DNA of 64,000 bases from Campylobacter concisus (lineage in GTDB: Bacteria > Campylobacterota > Campylobacteria > Campylobacterales > Campylobacteraceae): NCBI RefSeq assembly GCF_002913225.1, contig NZ_PPAW01000011.1, positions 51,917-115,916 on the forward strand, given 5' to 3'. The notes under the pieces are model-generated. The model saw only the letters and a list, made by a program, of their open reading frames with translations, had not been told where the DNA came from and did no database searches. How positions within the stretch are numbered: position 1 is the first letter of the stretch; the number at the start of each line of letters is the position of its first letter. Below are positions 60,321-64,000 of this stretch, in pieces. A program made the position numbers and the translations under genes.

Positions 60321-61653
60321 TTAGGGCTTTTACAAAAAATTTCTCAACTTCATCCATGCGTTTTTCAACTAAAGTTTGATTTTTGCCCTCAAGCAAAAGT
60401 CTGATCAAATTTTCAGTGCCAGAGTATCTAAAGAGCGATCTTATGCCCTCTTTTGCAAGGCTAGCCTCAAGCTCTTTTAGCCCTTCTATCTTATCAAGCG
60501 GCTTTTTCTCTGTGATCTTTAAATTTAGCAAAATTTGCGGATACGGCTTTAGCTCGCCAAAAATTTCACTAGCTTTTTTGCCTTTTTTAAGCATCATCGC
60601 AACAACTTGCATCGAAGTAACAAGGCCGTCGCCAGTCTTAGCGTAGTCGTTAAATATGACGTGTCCGCTTTGCTCGCCGCCAAAATTTATGCCATTTTCT
60701 TTCATCATCTCAAGCACGTATTTATCACCTACGTTTGAGCGAAGTAGCTTGATCTTGTGAGCTTTTAGATAGTCATCAAGCGCGGCGTTACTCATCACAG
60801 TAGCCACGATGGCACCGCCTTTTAGAGTCTTTTGCTCGTGCAAAAATGCAGCTAGTGAGCCAAGTATCGCATCTCCATGCACTACTTCTCCGTTTTCATC
60901 GACAACGACAAGCCTATCAGCATCGCCGTCAAATGCAAAGCCGATGTCAGCACGAAGCCTTTTTACCTCACTTGCTAGATCTTCTGGGTGAAGCGCACCG
61001 CAGTTTTGGTTGATGTTGCTACCATTTGGCTCATTGTTTATGACGATGACATCAGCTCCAAGCTCGCTAAATACAGTTGGTGCGACCTTGTAAGCAGCTC
61101 CATTTGCCACGTCTAAAACTACTCGTAAATTCTTTAAATTTAACTCTTTTGGGAATGAATTTTTGATCTGCACGATATATCTGCCGATAACATCGTCGAT
61201 CCTCTTGTTTGCGCCGATCTCTGTCATCGTCTTTTGGGCGTTTGCGATGAGCTCGTCGTCGTAGAAGATTTTCTCTATCTCAGCTTCTATCTTTTCATCA
61301 AGCTTATTACCAAAGCTATCAAAAAATTTGATGCCGTTGTCGTAGTATGGGTTGTGTGAGGCGCTTATCATTATGCCAGCGTCACAGCGCATATTTTCTG
61401 TTAAAAATGCGATCGCAGGTGTTGGCATAGGGCCTATTTGAAGGACATTGTAGCCAACTGCAGTTAGCCCTGCAACGATGGCAGTTTCTATCATATAGCC
61501 ACTTTTTCTAGTATCTTTTCCGACCAATATCACATTTGTAGCTGAGGTCTTTCTAAAGTAAATTCCAGCAGCCATTGCAAGACGCATAGATGTCTGAGCT
61601 GAAAGCTTTTCGCCAGCCTTACCACGAACTCCGTCTGTTCCAAAAAGTTTCAT
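60313..61653 (-). CDS. glmM: Phosphoglucosamine mutase
   Basis: A 446-residue enzyme converting glucosamine-6-P to glucosamine-1-P for peptidoglycan and LPS. The active-site phosphoserine is Ser99 ([13 protein letters not shown]), the metal loop is DGDADR, and the sugar-binding GGEQSGH and RYSGTEN follow. I chose the ATG at 61653 (AAGGA site, [11 protein letters not shown]); the frame is open to 61704 without an RBS. Confidence 0.96.
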   Translation of the reverse strand: MKLFGTDGVRGKAGEKLSAQTSMRLAMAAGIYFRKTSATNVILVGKDTRKSGYMIETAIVAGLTAVGYNVLQIGPMPTPAIAFLTENMRCDAGIMISASHNPYYDNGIKFFDSFGNKLDEKIEAEIEKIFYDDELIANAQKTMTEIGANKRIDDVIGRYIVQIKNSFPKELNLKNLRVVLDVANGAAYKVAPTVFSELGADVIVINNEPNGSNINQNCGALHPEDLASEVKRLRADIGFAFDGDADRLVVVDENGEVVHGDAILGSLAAFLHEQKTLKGGAIVATVMSNAALDDYLKAHKIKLLRSNVGDKYVLEMMKENGINFGGEQSGHVIFNDYAKTGDGLVTSMQVVAMMLKKGKKASEIFGELKPYPQILLNLKITEKKPLDKIEGLKELEASLAKEGIRSLFRYSGTENLIRLLLEGKNQTLVEKRMDEVEKFFVKALNA

Positions 61654-61810
61654 CAATTTATCCTTTTTATTATAAAATGGTGCTATTTTATCAGAAATTA
61701 TCAAATTTAAAATCTAAAATTTTATTTGTTTTAAAGCTGACTTAAATTCAGTTACAATTAAATATATTTTTCATATAATCACGGACTAAAATTATCAAAA
61801 AAGGTATATT

Positions 61811-62080
61811 ATGGCAAACCATAAATCTGCTGAAAAAAGAGCTAGACAAACTATAAAAAGAACAGAAAGAAACAGATTTTACCGCACTAGACTTAAAAAC
61901 ATCACAAAAGCAGTGCGTGTAGCTGTAGAAGCTAAAGATCTAAATGCTGCAAATGAAGCTTTAAAAGTTGCTAACAAAAGCATCCACAGCTTCGTAAGTA
62001 GAGGCTTTTTGAAGAAACAAACTGCTGCTCGTCGCGTTAGTCGCCTTGCTCAATTAGTAAATACTCTAAAAGCTGCTTAA
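61811..62080 (+). CDS. rpsT: Ribosomal protein S20
   Basis: An 89-residue basic ribosomal protein ([13 protein letters not shown] at the start, then [16 protein letters not shown]). It binds 16S rRNA in the 30S subunit. It has AAAAAAGG before the ATG and lies 14 bp before prfA, as in many Campylobacterota. Confidence 0.97.
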   Translation: MANHKSAEKRARQTIKRTERNRFYRTRLKNITKAVRVAVEAKDLNAANEALKVANKSIHSFVSRGFLKKQTAARRVSRLAQLVNTLKAA

Positions 62081-62094
62081 TCTATTAAATTTTA

Positions 62095-63162
62095 ATGTTT
62101 GCTGATAAACTTCATCCATTTTTGGATCGCTATGATGAAATTTCTACGCTTCTGAGCGATCCAAATATAGCAAACGATATCGAAAAGATGACAAAGCTCT
62201 CAAAAGAGCAATCATCTATCGAACCAGTCGCAACTGCTGCAAAAAAATATCTACAAATTCTAAACGACATCGAAGAGAATAAAGCCTTACTTGAGGACTC
62301 TGAGCTTGGCGAGCTTGCAAAAGATGAGCTTAAAAATTTAGAAATTTCAAGAGAGAAGCTTGAAGAAGAGATTAAAATTTTACTTCTTCCAAAAGATCCA
62401 AACGATGACAAAAATATATTTTTAGAAATTCGCGCAGGCACTGGTGGTGACGAGGCTGCATTATTTGTTGGAGATCTTTTTAACGCTTACATCAGATATG
62501 CAGAGCTTCGTGGATATAAATTTGAGATCGTTAGCCAAAGCGAGGGCAACACTGGCGGCTTTAAAGAGATCATCGTGCTTATAAAGGGCAAAGGCGCTTA
62601 CTCGAGATTAAAATTTGAAGGTGGCACGCATAGGGTTCAGCGTGTGCCAGAGACTGAGAGCCAGGGCAGGGTGCATACCTCGGCTGTGACTGTGGCTATC
62701 ATGCCAGAGGTTGAGGACAGCGAGATCGAGATCAATCCAAATGATATAAGAGTAGATGTTATGAGAAGCTCAGGCCACGGCGGCCAGTCGGTAAATACAA
62801 CCGATAGTGCCGTTAGGATCACGCACATACCGACAGGGCTTGTTGTCACAAACCAAGATGGCAAGAGCCAGCACAAAAACAAAGAGGCTGCGATGAAGGT
62901 GCTAAAAGCTAGACTTTACGAGATGCAAGAGCAAGAGAGGCTTGCTAAAGAGACTAGTGAGCGAAAGAGCCAAGTAGGCACTGGAGACCGCTCAGGTAGG
63001 ATAAGAACTTATAACTACCCGCAAAACCGCATAAGTGATCACCGCATAAATTTAACTCTTTACCGCCTTGATGCGATCATGGCTGCAGGGCTATTTGACG
63101 AGATCATAGAGCCGCTCATCACTCACTATCAAGCAGAAGCGATGCTTGAAGCCGGAATTTAA
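62095..63162 (+). CDS. prfA: Peptide chain release factor 1
   Basis: A 355-residue release factor for UAA and UAG. The peptidyl-tRNA hydrolysis motif GHGGQ has Gly229, Gly230 and Gln231. The PxT-type anticodon loop region ([13 protein letters not shown]) is as in RF1. Length is normal. It is co-transcribed with rpsT. Confidence 0.97.
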   Translation: MFADKLHPFLDRYDEISTLLSDPNIANDIEKMTKLSKEQSSIEPVATAAKKYLQILNDIEENKALLEDSELGELAKDELKNLEISREKLEEEIKILLLPKDPNDDKNIFLEIRAGTGGDEAALFVGDLFNAYIRYAELRGYKFEIVSQSEGNTGGFKEIIVLIKGKGAYSRLKFEGGTHRVQRVPETESQGRVHTSAVTVAIMPEVEDSEIEINPNDIRVDVMRSSGHGGQSVNTTDSAVRITHIPTGLVVTNQDGKSQHKNKEAAMKVLKARLYEMQEQERLAKETSERKSQVGTGDRSGRIRTYNYPQNRISDHRINLTLYRLDAIMAAGLFDEIIEPLITHYQAEAMLEAGI

Positions 63163-63458
63163 ACACCCTAACTTCTATTATTTCTAAACTCAAATTTATA
63201 AATTTCTTTTGTTTAAATTTAAAATTTAGAGTCAAATTTTATAAAAATAAGGTAAAGGTAATATTTAGTAATATTTATTTGAAAAAATTATTTAAATTAT
63301 TTTTGTAAATTTAGTCTTATAAATAGCGTTATTTTGGCGTTTGAGAAGTTTTAAATTTTAATTTTTGATATTATAAAATTTCATATAACAATTTTAAGTT
63401 TTCATTAAAAATATTACTTTACAATGTCAAAACGATTTAAATCATAAAAAGGAAAAAC

Positions 63459-63878
63459 ATGTCTCTAAGTACAAGAAATCAACTAAATGTTGAGATATCA
63501 GAAGTAAGAACAGGTGCGGTAAATTCGTTAATAGCTGGCAAACTAGCAGGTGGTGAAGTGCTAAAAGCAACTGTTACAGTTGATAGCGAGAAAGCTCTTG
63601 ATCTTAAAGTTGGCAAAAAAGCTATATTTTTATTCAAGGCTTCAAGCGTTATCGTTTCAAAAGATGACAGCATAAAACTTAGCGCAACAAACCAAATCAA
63701 AGGCGTTGTTAGCGAGATAAAAGACGGCGCTGTAAATGCTGAGGTTATCATCGACGCAAATGGCAGCAAAATTTCAGCTATCATCACTAGAGAGTCAGTT
63801 CAAAATTTAGCTTTAAAAGTAGGCGACAAAGTAACTGCTATCATTAAAGCAACTCAAATAATAGTTGGTGTTAAATAA
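63459..63878 (+). CDS. Molbindin-like protein with two Mop domains
   Basis: A 139-residue protein of two tandem Mop domains (about 6-67 and 74-138), each beginning RNQLNVEISEVRTGAVNS or TNQIKGVVSEIKDGAVNA. Mop domains bind molybdate or tungstate oxyanions. The protein may store molybdate for molybdoenzymes. It has AAAAGGAAA before the ATG and a palindromic terminator after it. The 296 bp upstream (63163-63458) is AT-rich and presumably holds its promoter. Confidence 0.9.
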   Translation: MSLSTRNQLNVEISEVRTGAVNSLIAGKLAGGEVLKATVTVDSEKALDLKVGKKAIFLFKASSVIVSKDDSIKLSATNQIKGVVSEIKDGAVNAEVIIDANGSKISAIITRESVQNLALKVGDKVTAIIKATQIIVGVK

Positions 63879-63882
63879 TTTC

Positions 63883-63902
63883 TCGGAGCAAATTTGCTCC
63901 GA
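63883..63902 (+). terminator. Palindromic terminator after the Mop gene
   Basis: TCGGAGCAAATTTGCTCCGA, a perfect 20 bp palindrome starting 5 bp after the stop, followed by TCTCCCTTT. Confidence 0.65.
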
Positions 63903-64000
63903 TCTCCCTTTAAACTAATATTTTTTATTAAGCTATAAAAGAAAATCCTCCCAAAAATCTAAAAAAATTGATCTATAAAAAATTTAATTCATATTCATTT

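Noticed and set aside
1..64000. CRISPR array, rRNA operon or insertion sequence
   Set aside because: No regularly spaced short repeats, no rRNA sequence and no transposase gene were seen.

Overview
The window looks like chromosomal DNA of a Campylobacter-type epsilonproteobacterium (Campylobacterota), most like the C. concisus/curvus group. The evidence is the AT-rich sequence with 'aaattt'-rich intergenic DNA, AAGGA-type ribosome binding sites, the metE-metF pair, the FccB/FccC-like multihaem cytochromes, HemJ, gdhA, rarA and a Campylobacter-style thrS-infC pair. The species call is an inference from protein resemblance only.

Layout. (1) 1-6073: metE - lipoprotein - metF on the + strand, then a - strand operon of a tetrahaem cytochrome c, a NapC/NirT-type quinol dehydrogenase and an orphan OmpR-type response regulator. 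(2) 6074-6149: tRNA-Val(GAC). Its 3' end is the attachment site of a complete-looking 37.6 kb prophage (6135-43774) bounded by a 17 bp exact direct repeat. (3) 43775-64000: ordinary housekeeping genes (AGCS symporter, rarA, ung, thrS-infC, gdhA, biotin carboxylase, hemJ, lspA-glmM, rpsT-prfA, a Mop-domain protein), plus a decayed copy of an SMI1/KNR4-like gene in a repeat-rich gap between infC and gdhA.

The prophage has a lambda-like plan. Its int gene reads inward from attL. A long leftward early operon (about 16.1 kb down to 7.5 kb) carries a RecE-like exonuclease, RecT, SSB, two YopX-family proteins, many small unknown genes and finally an AlpA/Xis-like gene that overlaps the end of int. 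A lysogeny block at 17.0-19.4 kb holds an S24 (CI-like) repressor, two DUF-type genes and a secreted nuclease. Rightward genes from 19.5 kb encode replication proteins, two solitary DNA methyltransferases, HNH and DUF1064 nucleases, terminase, portal, scaffold-like and ejection-like proteins, a 1679-residue polyvalent protein, the major capsid protein, tail fibre, a lysis cassette (i-spanin/o-spanin, holin candidates, GH108-like endolysin) and late structural genes. I see no tape measure, sheath or baseplate gene, so the particle is probably podovirus-like.

The most interesting signals are: (a) a roughly 330 nt multi-hairpin RNA candidate with GNRA-type loops, a 20 bp long-range stem and a pseudoknot, in the leader of the leftward early operon (15787-16114, - strand); (b) five copies of an operator ATWAC-N5-GTWAT, three at the repressor promoter and two at the leftward early promoter; (c) the polyvalent protein with ADP-ribosyltransferase-like, zincin-like and BECR-nuclease-like segments; (d) a 24 bp exact repeat with inverted-repeat arms shared by the start of a phage helix-turn-helix gene and the region upstream of the capsid gene; (e) the DUF1828/1829 gene pair beside the repressor. 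All family calls are from reading motifs; no database search was possible.
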